Positions 16,739 through 26,079 are shown, counted from the stretch's first letter. The stretch is 55,565 nucleotides of DNA from an uncultured Acetatifactor sp. (GCA_947625675.1 CANQPH010000016.1:1-55565), one strand, 5' to 3'. Numbers and translations: made by a program. The notes: generated by a model from the letters alone, not told the origin.

Positions 16739-18981
16739 TCTCCTCCTTTCCTGGCAAATCCGGAGGCGGGAACCGTTACGCCTTCCACCGTAGCTTCTTC
16801 GTCTCCATAATTCACGTAGACCACCGTTCCATCCTCATAGGAGGTAGCGTATACGTCTTCCGCCGCCTGCCGGTGGCCGATGATCTTCTGGCCCAGCGTC
16901 CCGTCCAGTTCCTTTAATCTGCCCAGGAACTCTTCGATGCGGGGCTCCCAGCTGTCATAAGCTGCGCCATAGGCGTCCGACAGCTCCGTATCCAACAGGG
17001 CCTCTCCCCCTTCCGTGATCAGCAGGAAGGAAGGATTCACGCCGTATTCCACACAGCGCAGGAAGGCTTCGTCCACGTTGCCGCTCATGTTGACGGGGGT
17101 TCCGTAAAGGGCGGCGTAACCGCTCATCACCATCTGATAGAAAGGAATGGATGCGTCTTCCATGTCAAACTGGCTGGAGGAAGTGGGTACCTCCGTGATC
17201 ACGTCCGCATAAGGGAAGGCGTAGGCATAAGCTCCGGCGAACAGCAGCTCTTCCGAAGAGCTTCCCGCCTGCTGCAGAGCAGCCTCCCAATAATCCCCGG
17301 TCTGGTCCCTGGACACGTCCTCCTTGCGGAAGTCGGAATAGGTCTTCCTCGTAATGCCGGTGAGTCCCAGGCGGATGACGTTCTTCTTGGAGGCGCTGGC
17401 AAGCAGCTTCTTCATCACCTTTTCGGCATATTCCGGAGAAAGCAGGTACGCCGGCTCTCTTCCGCTGTCCCTGGCCCCGGAGGTCAACAGGTAAGTGTAC
17501 TGGGGCGAGGTGTTCCTGGATACGTTGCGGACAGTTTTCAAAGTGCTGTAACCGTGCCCGGCGTGATACATGGTAATCGGATCATAAATAGGGTAAAAAG
17601 GAATTCCGGCGCTTTCCAGGGCCGCCGTCATGCGCTTGTAATCCCCGGCCCCGCCCAAAGCTCCTTCATAGGTGAGCTTGGTGGGAAGCTTGCTCTCCGT
17701 GCCGTCCTTTTCCATCCTGGACATGCTGACCAAAAGCTTGCCTCCGGTGGCTTCCTGCAGAGAAAGCACCACTTCCTGCAGATCCTCATAGGGGGTGAGG
17801 GGTCTTACCGTGTGATAAGGCACTCCCAGGAAGGTATCCCGCACCTGCACGCCTCCCAGGAAGGAAAGGTTCATCTCCTTCTGATCCGTGCCGGAGGGCT
17901 GCATTCCCTTTTCCTCCACCAGATAGCGCTGGTATCTGGCTGCCATCTCGGCGTAACCGGCTTCCTTCTCCAGGAAGAAATAGGACACTTCATAATAAGG
18001 AGAAGGCAGCTGCTGGGGAGAAGTCATGGTCACGATCTCTTCGTCCCCGCTGTTGGGCAGCAGGGTGTTGTTCTCGCTCTGGATCAGCGCCACGCTGCTG
18101 TACACCGTATTGTTGCTGGTGATCTTCCTGGATACGGTGGCCGCCACCTCCGCCTGGAAGGCGCCTTCGGTGATCACCGCAAGCATGGCGTCTTCATTTT
18201 TGCGGATTCCGAAGAGGGGCATCGTCGCATCCTGGGTCACCAGGGTATTGTTCTGCAGGTTCAGGGCCAGGTCCCTTCCGTACACGGTCTGGGTATAGGA
18301 CACATAGGCCTGCTTCTGATTGTTGAAGTTAATCAGGGCTCCCGAGCCGTCCGGCACCACCATGTAGCCTTCATCCTCCATGGAACCGGCTCCGAAGAAG
18401 GGCAGGAGGGCGACTTTGGACACCTGCAGGAGGCCGTGCTGCACGATCTGCTCCGTCAGCACCCGGGCCACGAAGCGATCCTTCTCGATGCCGAAGTAGC
18501 AGGGGATCTCAAAGCCTCCGTCCGGGAACATCCAGTTGACCATCACTCCGTTTTCCTGGTATTCATAGGTATAGGTCTTCTTCTGCACCGAACCCTGGAA
18601 GCTGTTCATGGTGTAGAAGTTGCTCTGGTCATTGACGTAGTCCACGTTCAGCAGGGACTGCACCAGAGTCTTGTTCTGCCCGAAGGCCACGCTGTCCTCC
18701 GCGGCGTTTTCCGGATTGCTTCTCCACTGGGTCCCGGTGCTCTTGTCCTCCAGGATCAGCTGGGTGGTGGAGGGCTGGAAGAGCAGTTTCAGATTGTCGT
18801 TCTCCGCAACGGTCTCCCACTGGTCCGAATACCCTTCCATTACCTCGGGCGCCCAGGTCATGACGTTTTCTTCCACGTCATCGCTGGCATCGTTCAGGAA
18901 GACCAGCATTCCCACGAAGCATCCGAACAGAATCAAAACAAACAGGGCCTGAAACAAAGTTTTCCAAATTTTTTTCTTCAT
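16735..18981 (-). CDS. DUF5696 family membrane-anchored extracytoplasmic protein
   Basis: 748 residues with one N-terminal membrane anchor (about 8-28) and a large extracellular part. The sequence matches the DUF5696 family by recollection (N-terminal beta-rich part with TGTQWRSNP; later alternating alpha/beta with SAGIPFYPIYDPITMYHAG and IPFYQMVMSGYAALYGTPVNMSG). The second half has the look of a TIM barrel related to glycoside hydrolases, so a sugar-active or sugar-binding role is inferred; no catalytic pair is proven. ATG 18981 is preferred to GTG 18987 because the GGGGG ribosome site is only 1 nt from the GTG. It is stop-start coupled to the next permease. Confidence 0.85.
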   Translation of the reverse strand: MKKKIWKTLFQALFVLILFGCFVGMLVFLNDASDDVEENVMTWAPEVMEGYSDQWETVAENDNLKLLFQPSTTQLILEDKSTGTQWRSNPENAAEDSVAFGQNKTLVQSLLNVDYVNDQSNFYTMNSFQGSVQKKTYTYEYQENGVMVNWMFPDGGFEIPCYFGIEKDRFVARVLTEQIVQHGLLQVSKVALLPFFGAGSMEDEGYMVVPDGSGALINFNNQKQAYVSYTQTVYGRDLALNLQNNTLVTQDATMPLFGIRKNEDAMLAVITEGAFQAEVAATVSRKITSNNTVYSSVALIQSENNTLLPNSGDEEIVTMTSPQQLPSPYYEVSYFFLEKEAGYAEMAARYQRYLVEEKGMQPSGTDQKEMNLSFLGGVQVRDTFLGVPYHTVRPLTPYEDLQEVVLSLQEATGGKLLVSMSRMEKDGTESKLPTKLTYEGALGGAGDYKRMTAALESAGIPFYPIYDPITMYHAGHGYSTLKTVRNVSRNTSPQYTYLLTSGARDSGREPAYLLSPEYAEKVMKKLLASASKKNVIRLGLTGITRKTYSDFRKEDVSRDQTGDYWEAALQQAGSSSEELLFAGAYAYAFPYADVITEVPTSSSQFDMEDASIPFYQMVMSGYAALYGTPVNMSGNVDEAFLRCVEYGVNPSFLLITEGGEALLDTELSDAYGAAYDSWEPRIEEFLGRLKELDGTLGQKIIGHRQAAEDVYATSYEDGTVVYVNYGDEEATVEGVTVPASGFARKGGE

Positions 18982-18992
18982 GTTCACACCCC

Positions 18993-19619
18993 CTAACTCA
19001 CTCGTAACAGGACTTCGCGGACGATGGTAGCCACGAAGTTGTAGAAATCAGACGCCAGGCTGCCCACCAGCATGATGGCGAACAACAGGATAAACATCAC
19101 GAAGACGGTGCAGGCGAAGCTGAACACGTTCCGCACGAAATTGTACTCGTGCATGACCATCAGTCCGATGAACAGCACCACCAGGCTCCATCCGGCGCCG
19201 AACACCTGGGCGTAGCTGGCGAAGGGTTCTTCCATGACCAGCACGTTGCTCAGGAGCACTCCCAGGATGTTGCCCAGGATAAAGGGCACCAGGCAATAGG
19301 CGGTATAGATCCAGATGTCCCGCATTCTTCCCGTGCCGTTCAAAAGCATGGCCACGATCCAGTTGGCGATGACGAACAACAGGAAGGGAAGGATCGCCGT
19401 GGCGAACTGCAGGAACACGTTCAGGTCGCTCAGGTTATTGTAGTTGAAAATATATCCCGTATTCTGGCGCTGGAAGATGGTCGTGAGGAACAGTACCGCC
19501 AGAATGACGACGGAAGCCGGAGCATTCCCTTTTCCCTTGAAGCGGATATCATAGGAGGCATCGAAGGGATGCATCACGGTGTAGAACGGATTACTGGCCG
19601 TTTTTCTCTCTAACTTCAT
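18993..19619 (-). CDS. YIP1-family integral membrane protein
   Basis: 208 residues, about five membrane segments. It resembles bacterial YIP1-domain proteins (IWIYTAYCLVPFILGNILG and the YAQVFGAGWSLVVLFIGL region). The start codon overlaps the NHL gene stop (ATGA), and it ends 11 nt before the DUF5696 start. Together with the NHL and DUF5696 proteins it forms a membrane-associated trio between two transporter sets. Function is unknown; an assembly or energising role is only a guess. Confidence 0.82.
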   Translation of the reverse strand: MKLERKTASNPFYTVMHPFDASYDIRFKGKGNAPASVVILAVLFLTTIFQRQNTGYIFNYNNLSDLNVFLQFATAILPFLLFVIANWIVAMLLNGTGRMRDIWIYTAYCLVPFILGNILGVLLSNVLVMEEPFASYAQVFGAGWSLVVLFIGLMVMHEYNFVRNVFSFACTVFVMFILLFAIMLVGSLASDFYNFVATIVREVLLRVS

Positions 19620-21070
19620 TTCTTAGCCCTCCTTTTTATCCGCAGGACCACTCTGACTGCCACGATTACCACGATCAGACCTATGATCGCCACCGGCCCG
19701 AAGGCTCTGACCGTTACCAGACGGTTCTTGGCGAAGGAACGGGAGTAGCTGTAGCGGTCCCCGCTGTGGCGCAGGTACTGCAAAGCGTCCGTGTATTCCT
19801 CTTCCTGGGCGTAAACCTTGCCCAGACCGTTGTAGGCCAGCTTGGAATTGGCGTTTCTGTCCAGCACCTTGCCCCAAAGCTCTCCGGACTGGGGATAGAG
19901 ACCCTCGTTGTACAGGCAGATGGCCTCTTCCACCAGGCTGCCGTATTCCGTAGGTTCAAAGATCGTGATATTGTTCTTCAGACGGTCCAGCACGTAAACC
20001 CTGTGTCCGTAGACCTCCACCGCCACAGGCGTGGTAAAGGTTCCCAGCTGGTTTCCCATGCCGCCGAACACTGCCACCAGTTCCCCTTCCTGATCCCTCT
20101 CGAAGATCCTGCCGCTGGTCAGGTCGATGCCGAAGACGAAATCATTTTCGTTGACCTTGACGTCGATAAAGGAAGGATAATTGGCAGCTCCTCTGGTATA
20201 CTGGAACTCCTCGTCCCCGAAGTTGATCTCCTCGTTGCCTACCCCGAAGTAAATGTTGTTGCCCTGGGGGTTCAGCTTCTTGATCTGGCTCTTGGGAAGC
20301 TGGGTTCCTACCGTGGAGGTATAGACGAAACCGTCCTTGCTGCAGTCCACGTTGGAATATTCTATGGGAAGGATGCTGGTCATGGCGGCTCTCTGCTTAT
20401 CGGAAAGAATGCTCTTCCACATATAATTGAAGATCACGTCCGCCGTGGCTTCCACCTTGTTGGCCCCGAAGAAGCCCATGAAGCTTCCGTCCGTGTCGAA
20501 CTGGAGCAGACCGCTGTAGCAGCCCTGGGAGAGCACGAAGGCCCTGCCGTACATATCCACGCCCACTTTGGTGGGGGAGAAGATGAAATCATCCGAGATC
20601 AGGTTGCTCACCGGCTTTTCGATGGTGCTCTCCACACTGCCGTCCCGAATGATCAGAATCCGGTTGGAGGAGGTTTGGGAAGCGTAGATCACGCCCTCTT
20701 CCGTCACGTACAAGCCCTCAATGTCCGTCAGGGGAAGCTCTTCCCCGTTCATCTGCACCGTCTCTATGGTCTCCAGGAGATTCAGATCCGCATCCAGGAT
20801 CAGGATCCGGTTGTTGCCGGTATCCGCCACGTAGAGATGGCCATTGTCATCCATGAAGAAGTCCTGGGGCGTGTTCAAGGGTCCGGAACCGATCTGGAAC
20901 CCGTTGAGGGCCATCACCGGCTCGTAGCTTGCGGGAGCGGCCACGGATTCTTCCCATTCATCATAGGTATAGCTGTTGAAATTGGACTGGGCCTGCACCC
21001 GGGCAGAGGAAAGAGTGAACAGGGCCAGGCCAGCGCAGGCACAAAGACTGCGAATCAGATATTTTTTCAT
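19616..21070 (-). CDS. Exported NHL-propeller protein with TPR segment and C-terminal anchor
   Basis: 484 residues. A signal peptide (1-27) is followed by NHL/six-bladed propeller repeats (about 50-370: GHLYVADTGNNRILILD, GVIYASQTSSNRILIIRDG). A TPR-like helical part follows (AICLYNEGLYPQSGELWGKVL, KLAYNGLGKVYAQEEEYTDALQYL), then a C-terminal membrane helix with a basic tail. The propeller should face outside. It starts 1 nt after the upstream permease stop and overlaps the YIP1 start. It probably scaffolds or binds glycan at the transporter; this is inferred from architecture. Confidence 0.85.
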   Translation of the reverse strand: MKKYLIRSLCACAGLALFTLSSARVQAQSNFNSYTYDEWEESVAAPASYEPVMALNGFQIGSGPLNTPQDFFMDDNGHLYVADTGNNRILILDADLNLLETIETVQMNGEELPLTDIEGLYVTEEGVIYASQTSSNRILIIRDGSVESTIEKPVSNLISDDFIFSPTKVGVDMYGRAFVLSQGCYSGLLQFDTDGSFMGFFGANKVEATADVIFNYMWKSILSDKQRAAMTSILPIEYSNVDCSKDGFVYTSTVGTQLPKSQIKKLNPQGNNIYFGVGNEEINFGDEEFQYTRGAANYPSFIDVKVNENDFVFGIDLTSGRIFERDQEGELVAVFGGMGNQLGTFTTPVAVEVYGHRVYVLDRLKNNITIFEPTEYGSLVEEAICLYNEGLYPQSGELWGKVLDRNANSKLAYNGLGKVYAQEEEYTDALQYLRHSGDRYSYSRSFAKNRLVTVRAFGPVAIIGLIVVIVAVRVVLRIKRRAKK

Positions 21071-21071
21071 A

Positions 21072-21950
21072 TCATCCCTCCTTCAGTCCTGCAAATGTCA
21101 TAGTCTCCACCACGTTCCGCTGGGTCAGAACGAACACAACGATGGGCGGAATCATCAGAAGCACGGAACCGGCCATGCCGGAACCCATTCTCGCATAGGC
21201 GTTGGAGGCGCTGATCTGTTCCAGGGCCACCTTCACCACCTTCAGCTGTTCGTCATAGACCAGCTCCTTGGAGAGGCCGTTCCAGATATTGACGAACTGG
21301 AAAATGAACACTGTCAGCACCGCAGGCTTCACGTTGGGCAGGATCAGATTGAAATAAATCTTCCATTCGGAAGCGCCATCGATCCTGGCCGCCTCGATCA
21401 GGGAATCCGGAAGCTGCTCGATGAACTGCTTCATCAGGAAGAGCCCCAGGGACACACCGATGTTGGGCAGGATATAGGCCCAGTAGGTATTCAGCATGTT
21501 CAGCTTGGCGATGATAATGAAGGAAGGCAGGAAGGTCACCTGTCCCACGAACATCAGGCCCAGTAGGATGATGCCGAAAAGTGCGTCCTTGCCGGGGAAA
21601 TTGTGCTTGGCCAGAGGATAGGCCGCCATTCCCGCCAGCAGTATGTGAAGCACCGTGCCCAAAAGGGACACCATCAGGGTGTTGAACAGATATCTGGAAA
21701 AAGGCACCCACAGGTTGGACATGAGCTGGAACAGCTCCGTATAGTGCTCACCGGTGGGCCTCAGCACGTACAGTCTCGGAGGAAACTGGAACAGCTCCTC
21801 AGAGGGTTTGATGGACTGAATCACCGTATAATATAGAGGGAACGCCATGAAGGCTCCCAGGACCAGAAGCAGGAAGATCACCAGTCCATTGCCGATTTTG
21901 GAACGTCTGTTGTCGATTCCCAATTTTTTCTTCATTTTGATCTTGATCAC
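21072..21950 (-). CDS. Sugar ABC importer permease, MalG-like (set 1)
   Basis: 292 residues, six predicted membrane segments, EAA loop EAARIDGASEWKIYFNLILP. It pairs with the MalF-like protein 12 nt upstream and serves the large binding protein at the head of the operon. The in-frame Met at residue 6 is an alternative start. Confidence 0.93.
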   Translation of the reverse strand: MIKIKMKKKLGIDNRRSKIGNGLVIFLLLVLGAFMAFPLYYTVIQSIKPSEELFQFPPRLYVLRPTGEHYTELFQLMSNLWVPFSRYLFNTLMVSLLGTVLHILLAGMAAYPLAKHNFPGKDALFGIILLGLMFVGQVTFLPSFIIIAKLNMLNTYWAYILPNIGVSLGLFLMKQFIEQLPDSLIEAARIDGASEWKIYFNLILPNVKPAVLTVFIFQFVNIWNGLSKELVYDEQLKVVKVALEQISASNAYARMGSGMAGSVLLMIPPIVVFVLTQRNVVETMTFAGLKEG

Positions 21951-21962
21951 CGCTTTGCCCTC

Positions 21963-22883
21963 CTAATGCCCCATCCGGCCGATCAGCCAGGTCACGAATT
22001 TCTTGGAATACTGCATCATCACCACCAGGATCACGCCCATGGCGCAGGCATAACCGAATTCAAAACGCAGGTTGCCGTAGTCCATGATATGGGTCACGAT
22101 GGTCTCTCCGGCATACCCGGTGCTGGGCAGGCCCGCCAGGGTGGCGGACACGTCGCCCACCGCGAAACAGTTGACGATCTGCATGACCGCACCGAAGATC
22201 ATCTGGTTGGCCATGGTGGGAATGGTGATGTACCACAATTCCTGGAACCGGTTCTTGATGCCGTCCATCATGCCCGCTTCGTAAAGGGTCTTATCCACGT
22301 TCTGGAAACCGGCGATGAAGGTCAGGAAGCTGATGCCCATACTCATCCACAACTGCACGATGATCAGCACCGGCATGATGTAGGCCTCGTCCGTCAGCCA
22401 GCCGATAGGCTCGTTGACCAGTCCGAACTTCATCAGGAAACCATTGATCAATCCATACTGGTCGGAGCTGAAGATCAGCTTCCAGACGCTCCAGCCCGCC
22501 GCGCCCACGATGGTGGGAATGTAGAACAGGGCCGTCACCAGGGCCCTGGCCAGGGGCTTGAGTTCATTGATCAGCCAGGCCACCAGGAAACAGATCACAT
22601 AGCTGGCGGGTCCCAGGATGATGGAAAAGACCAGGGTGTTTTTCAATGCCACGATGAAGTATTCATCATTCAAAAATACCTGCAGGTAGTTCTCCAGCCC
22701 CAGGAAGAGCGGGGCCTGCACCATATCGTAATCCGTAAAGCTCAAGATCACGGACAACACCACGGGAAAGATGGTAAAGATCCCGAAAAAGATCAGGAAC
22801 GGCAGCATCATCAGCCAGCTGGTCCGGTAGTGTTTGAAATAATCCACGATCCTGGCGAATATGTTTTTCTTCTTCAACTGCAT
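21963..22883 (-). CDS. Sugar ABC importer permease, MalF-like (set 1)
   Basis: 306 residues with a cytosolic N-terminus (MQLKKKNIFARIVDYFKHY), about six membrane segments and the EAA-type loop YEAGMMDGIKNRFQELWYITIP. It begins 3 nt after the binding-protein stop with AAAGGAG embedded in the end of that gene, showing tight coupling. It forms the heterodimeric membrane channel with the following gene. UgpA/LacF-like permeases are the closest family picture. Confidence 0.93.
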   Translation of the reverse strand: MQLKKKNIFARIVDYFKHYRTSWLMMLPFLIFFGIFTIFPVVLSVILSFTDYDMVQAPLFLGLENYLQVFLNDEYFIVALKNTLVFSIILGPASYVICFLVAWLINELKPLARALVTALFYIPTIVGAAGWSVWKLIFSSDQYGLINGFLMKFGLVNEPIGWLTDEAYIMPVLIIVQLWMSMGISFLTFIAGFQNVDKTLYEAGMMDGIKNRFQELWYITIPTMANQMIFGAVMQIVNCFAVGDVSATLAGLPSTGYAGETIVTHIMDYGNLRFEFGYACAMGVILVVMMQYSKKFVTWLIGRMGH

Positions 22884-22886
22884 CTG

Positions 22887-25715
22887 TTACTCTCCTTTCC
22901 TGGCCTTCAGCTGATCCTGCTTGCGCAGCAGCTCCTCGTTGACCGCATTCATCCAGTAATACAGAGTGTCTCTGGTATTTTCTCCGTTGTAATACACCTG
23001 ACGGAAGGCGTTGTCCACGTTACGGGACACGTAATAGCCACCCGGGATCTCGGGCACTTCCACCACGTTCTCCCACTGACTGAGGAGCAGTTCCTTCTCG
23101 TCATCCGTCCAGTAGCTCTTCCGGAAGGCCTCCAGGTTGGCCGGGGTATGTCTTCCAAGGGTGCTGAGCTCTGTCTCGATCTCCGCGGAATACATCTGCT
23201 GCACTTCCGCACTGCTCCACCATTTCATGAATTCCCAGGCCGCTTCCTTATTCTCGCAGTTATCCAGCAGGATGCTGCAGGTGCCGCTGGCGCTGGTGGC
23301 CCGGTTCAGACTTCCGTCCGCCTGCCTGGTTCCGGGAATGGGAGCCATCACCCATTGTCCGGCGATCTCAGGCGCCGCCTCGGACAGGTTGTTGTACAGG
23401 GCGTAGCTGGAAATGACGATGGGCATCTCTCCGGTCCGGAACCGGTTGAAGTCATCCTTGTACAGGTCGAAATCGTACTGCACGTAGAAGTTCACCCATT
23501 GTTCAAAAGCGTCATAAGCGTCCGCATTGGTGAGGCTGGTCACCGTCCCCTCTTCCGAATCCACGTAGATGGGGATGTTCCTCTGGGCCAGCAGCGTGGG
23601 AAGCAGGTTGATGGTTCCGATACCGTTGTTCATGGTAGCGTAGCCGTCCGTGTAAGGCAGTCCGATGGAAAGACTGTTGGACTGCAGGATCGGCAGCAGG
23701 GCCATCAGATCCTCCCAGGTCTCGGGAATGGAAATGCCCAGATCCTCGAACACGTCCGTGCGCACGTACATCACGTAGAACTCCTGCGTCTCAGGGATCG
23801 CATAGGTGCTTCCGTCATACTCATAAGGGACGAAGGCGCTGTCGGAATACTCCTTCGCCAGGTCGTCGAAGCCGTCCATGCCGTCCAGGGCCGTCACCGC
23901 TCCCCGGAAGGCCAGGTTCATGGCCTCTCCTCTGGTGGTGAAGATGTTCACGTCCGGTCCCTGACCCGCCAGGGTGGCCTTCACCAGAGCGCCCTCCACC
24001 AGGCTGATGTTGACGCTGATTCCCGTATTGGGCGTGAAGTACACGTCGATCAGACGCTTCATCACGTTGGCCTGGTCACGGCCCTTGCCCATCCAGATGG
24101 TCAGGGAAGCCGTGGTCTGTCCATCCCCTTCCGAAGCCACTTCATTATAAGAATGGGAGAAAGAACCGAAGAAGGTCCGAAGCTCATGTCCCATCCTGCC
24201 GAAGAAGGAGCTCTCCGCCACGGGATTGGAGGCTCCCACCCCCGTCACGTACAGGTAATCCACCTGCAGGGCCTGCTCCTCAAATTCCAGGATCCACTCC
24301 GCCAGGGCCTCGATGTTGGTCTTGAACACGGAGAGACGATTGGCGATGGTGTAGGGCTTATCCAGGAAGGAAACGAACTGGGTCTCCAGCTGGGTCAGAA
24401 TTCTGGAAGAATAGCACCCTTCCCCGTAGCGGGATTCCAGATAATCTATGTATGCCTGGATTTCCGTAAGACTCTTGTTCAGCTTATCCAGCAGATCGGG
24501 AATGGCCGTCTCCAGAGCGTAGTCCCGGTAAACATCGGGAGAAGTGCCCGTGATCATGATGATCTCCCGGTACAGGGAGTTCACGTCGTACAGGGTCTGC
24601 TCCATCCGATCCGCCACCTGTCTGGCCTCTCCCAAGACCACCTCCATCCGGAGGGTGTGGGTTCCGGCCGTCAGATAGAAGCGGTAAGGCTCCTCTCCGC
24701 TGCCCAGGAACCGGGTCTGCCAGTCCACGTCGTACTCAAAAGGAATCTCTTTCACTTCTTCAAAGGGCACCTGTCCGTCAATCTCCAGTCTGCGAAGACT
24801 GCTCTGCCCCTTGTTTTCATTCTGTCTGTACCGAAGTCCCAGCTGATAGTAGCCGTCCTGGGGCACTTCGATCTGCCATTCCACCCACTGTCCACTGTCC
24901 GACCAGTTGGTGCCGCCGATGGTGTTGTACCGCAGGCAAGTGGCGTGGTACGGAAGGGTATACGGGCTGGAACGATCGTAGATCGCATACAGCTGGGAGG
25001 AAGATTTCAGACTCGGAGTCTCTCCTTCCACCTGCAGGAAGAAGCCGGCATCCGCCGCATTTCCGGACGTTCCCGCCAGATACTCCTCATAGGAAGGAAA
25101 ACTCTCCTGATACCATTCCACGTAGTTCAGCAGAGCCGACTGGCTGGTGCTCTCCACGGAAAGGGTGTGCTCACCGGCTTCCAGGCCGACGGAAATCCGG
25201 TCTTTCTTCCCCAAACGGAAAGGTTCCTCCATCCACAGGCTCGCCTCGGACTGGGTGGGACGGATCTCATCGCCCGCCGCCGTCTTCTGGAATACTCCGG
25301 AATCCGTCCAGATACGGGTCAGGGTCGCCGCCTCCTCTCCTCCTATTCTCTGGCCGTCCACCAGAACGTTGAATTCCAGATCCTGGCCATTGCCTTCCAG
25401 AGCCATGTAGCCGGCCTTCAGGTAATAATCGCCGGCTTCCTCCACCCGGAAGCTCCACTGTGCGCTGCCGGAGTTCTTGGAGAGGAGGATCGCACCGTCC
25501 GCCTCTTCCTCGGTCTCTCCTTGATATTCGGCATCCTGCGCCAGAAGACGGATGCCGGTCCCGTCTTCCGTCTGATTCCCTTCCAGGATCTTGGACGCAT
25601 TGTCCCGGCTGTAATCACCCCCGTAAGGTGACACCACGGCCAGGATCACAGACACCACGAGGGCGACTGCCAGCAGAGCAGCAAGAGCCAATTTGACACG
25701 TTGCTTTTTCTCCAT
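22887..25715 (-). CDS. Very large ABC sugar-binding protein with N-terminal carbohydrate-binding-like modules
   Basis: 942 residues, about twice the usual size of a binding protein. An N-terminal membrane anchor (8-28, no lipobox Cys) is followed by two beta-sandwich, CBM-like segments (about 40-180 and 215-345: GDYYLKAGYMALEGNG and DGYYQLGLRYRQNE). A helical spacer (about 365-490) leads to a family-1 binding domain (about 510-930: FEDLGISIPETWEDLMALLP, NCENKEAAWEFMKWWSS). GGGAGG precedes ATG 25715. As first gene it defines the operon. The architecture suggests capture of polymer or long oligosaccharide at the membrane before transfer to the permeases; the substrate is inferred from nearby GH32 genes. 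Confidence 0.9.
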   Translation of the reverse strand: MEKKQRVKLALAALLAVALVVSVILAVVSPYGGDYSRDNASKILEGNQTEDGTGIRLLAQDAEYQGETEEEADGAILLSKNSGSAQWSFRVEEAGDYYLKAGYMALEGNGQDLEFNVLVDGQRIGGEEAATLTRIWTDSGVFQKTAAGDEIRPTQSEASLWMEEPFRLGKKDRISVGLEAGEHTLSVESTSQSALLNYVEWYQESFPSYEEYLAGTSGNAADAGFFLQVEGETPSLKSSSQLYAIYDRSSPYTLPYHATCLRYNTIGGTNWSDSGQWVEWQIEVPQDGYYQLGLRYRQNENKGQSSLRRLEIDGQVPFEEVKEIPFEYDVDWQTRFLGSGEEPYRFYLTAGTHTLRMEVVLGEARQVADRMEQTLYDVNSLYREIIMITGTSPDVYRDYALETAIPDLLDKLNKSLTEIQAYIDYLESRYGEGCYSSRILTQLETQFVSFLDKPYTIANRLSVFKTNIEALAEWILEFEEQALQVDYLYVTGVGASNPVAESSFFGRMGHELRTFFGSFSHSYNEVASEGDGQTTASLTIWMGKGRDQANVMKRLIDVYFTPNTGISVNISLVEGALVKATLAGQGPDVNIFTTRGEAMNLAFRGAVTALDGMDGFDDLAKEYSDSAFVPYEYDGSTYAIPETQEFYVMYVRTDVFEDLGISIPETWEDLMALLPILQSNSLSIGLPYTDGYATMNNGIGTINLLPTLLAQRNIPIYVDSEEGTVTSLTNADAYDAFEQWVNFYVQYDFDLYKDDFNRFRTGEMPIVISSYALYNNLSEAAPEIAGQWVMAPIPGTRQADGSLNRATSASGTCSILLDNCENKEAAWEFMKWWSSAEVQQMYSAEIETELSTLGRHTPANLEAFRKSYWTDDEKELLLSQWENVVEVPEIPGGYYVSRNVDNAFRQVYYNGENTRDTLYYWMNAVNEELLRKQDQLKARKGE

Positions 25716-25753
25716 ATTTTGTGCCTCCCAATTCCTAAAAATTTGTTAAGGCT

Positions 25754-25781
25754 ATTATACTCGATTTTTACATTTATTCAA
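25754..25781 (-). promoter_or_regulatory. Promoter of the large fructan transport operon
   Basis: Minus strand TTGAAT (complement of 25776-25781), 16-nt spacer, perfect TATAAT (25754-25759), about 39 nt upstream of the first start codon. An inverted TTACAT ... ATGTAA pair straddles the -35, suggesting direct repression. Confidence 0.7.
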
Positions 25782-25965
25782 TATGTAATTTTATGAAAAA
25801 ATCATTTTTGTCATAAATGTAAATTTTGTATGTGCATATTTGTTTAAAATTCCTAAATATCAGTGCTGTAAATGTGCATTTTCACACCTTAAAATTCTCT
25901 TTCAAGGAAATTTTGTTTTTTACAGATGGGAATCCATTTTTATTTGAATATTTACATTTGTAAAT
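25766..25965. promoter_or_regulatory. Cluster of TTTACATTT-type operator-like motifs
   Basis: Four related sites: TTTACATTTAT near 25766, ATAAATGTAAAT near 25812, TGTAAATGTG near 25868, and the near-perfect inverted repeat ATTTACATTTGTAAAT at 25950-25965. A similar TTCATTTGTAAA overlaps the GH32 promoter at 9214-9225. Likely operators for one of the LacI regulators or another sugar regulator; the protein is not identified. Confidence 0.5.
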
Positions 25966-26051
25966 TCAGATTTATATAATTGATAAAAGACACGGCACCA
26001 GACGCACAACGTCCGCCCCGCTCGGGGAGCAAGGGCGACATTTGAATTTAA

Positions 26052-26079
26052 GGGACTTTGTGCGACAGCACAAAGTCCC
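26052..26079. repeat. Perfect 12-bp hairpin with GACA loop in the 0.58-kb intergenic region
   Basis: GGGACTTTGTGC and GCACAAAGTCCC enclose a four-base loop. No T run follows, so it is not a simple terminator; it could be a dispersed-repeat core. The rest of 25966-26206 (with a short CCCCG-CTC-GGGG hairpin near 26015) holds no gene that I can see. Confidence 0.6.

Noticed and set aside
17554..18996. Plus-strand 480-codon open frame opposite the DUF5696 gene
   Set aside because: Antisense shadow without ribosome site or recognisable motif.
21966..25631. Plus-strand 1221-codon open frame opposite the binding protein and permease genes
   Set aside because: It is antisense to well-supported transporter genes, is rich in His, Gly, Gln and Arg as expected of a shadow, and has no recognisable domain.
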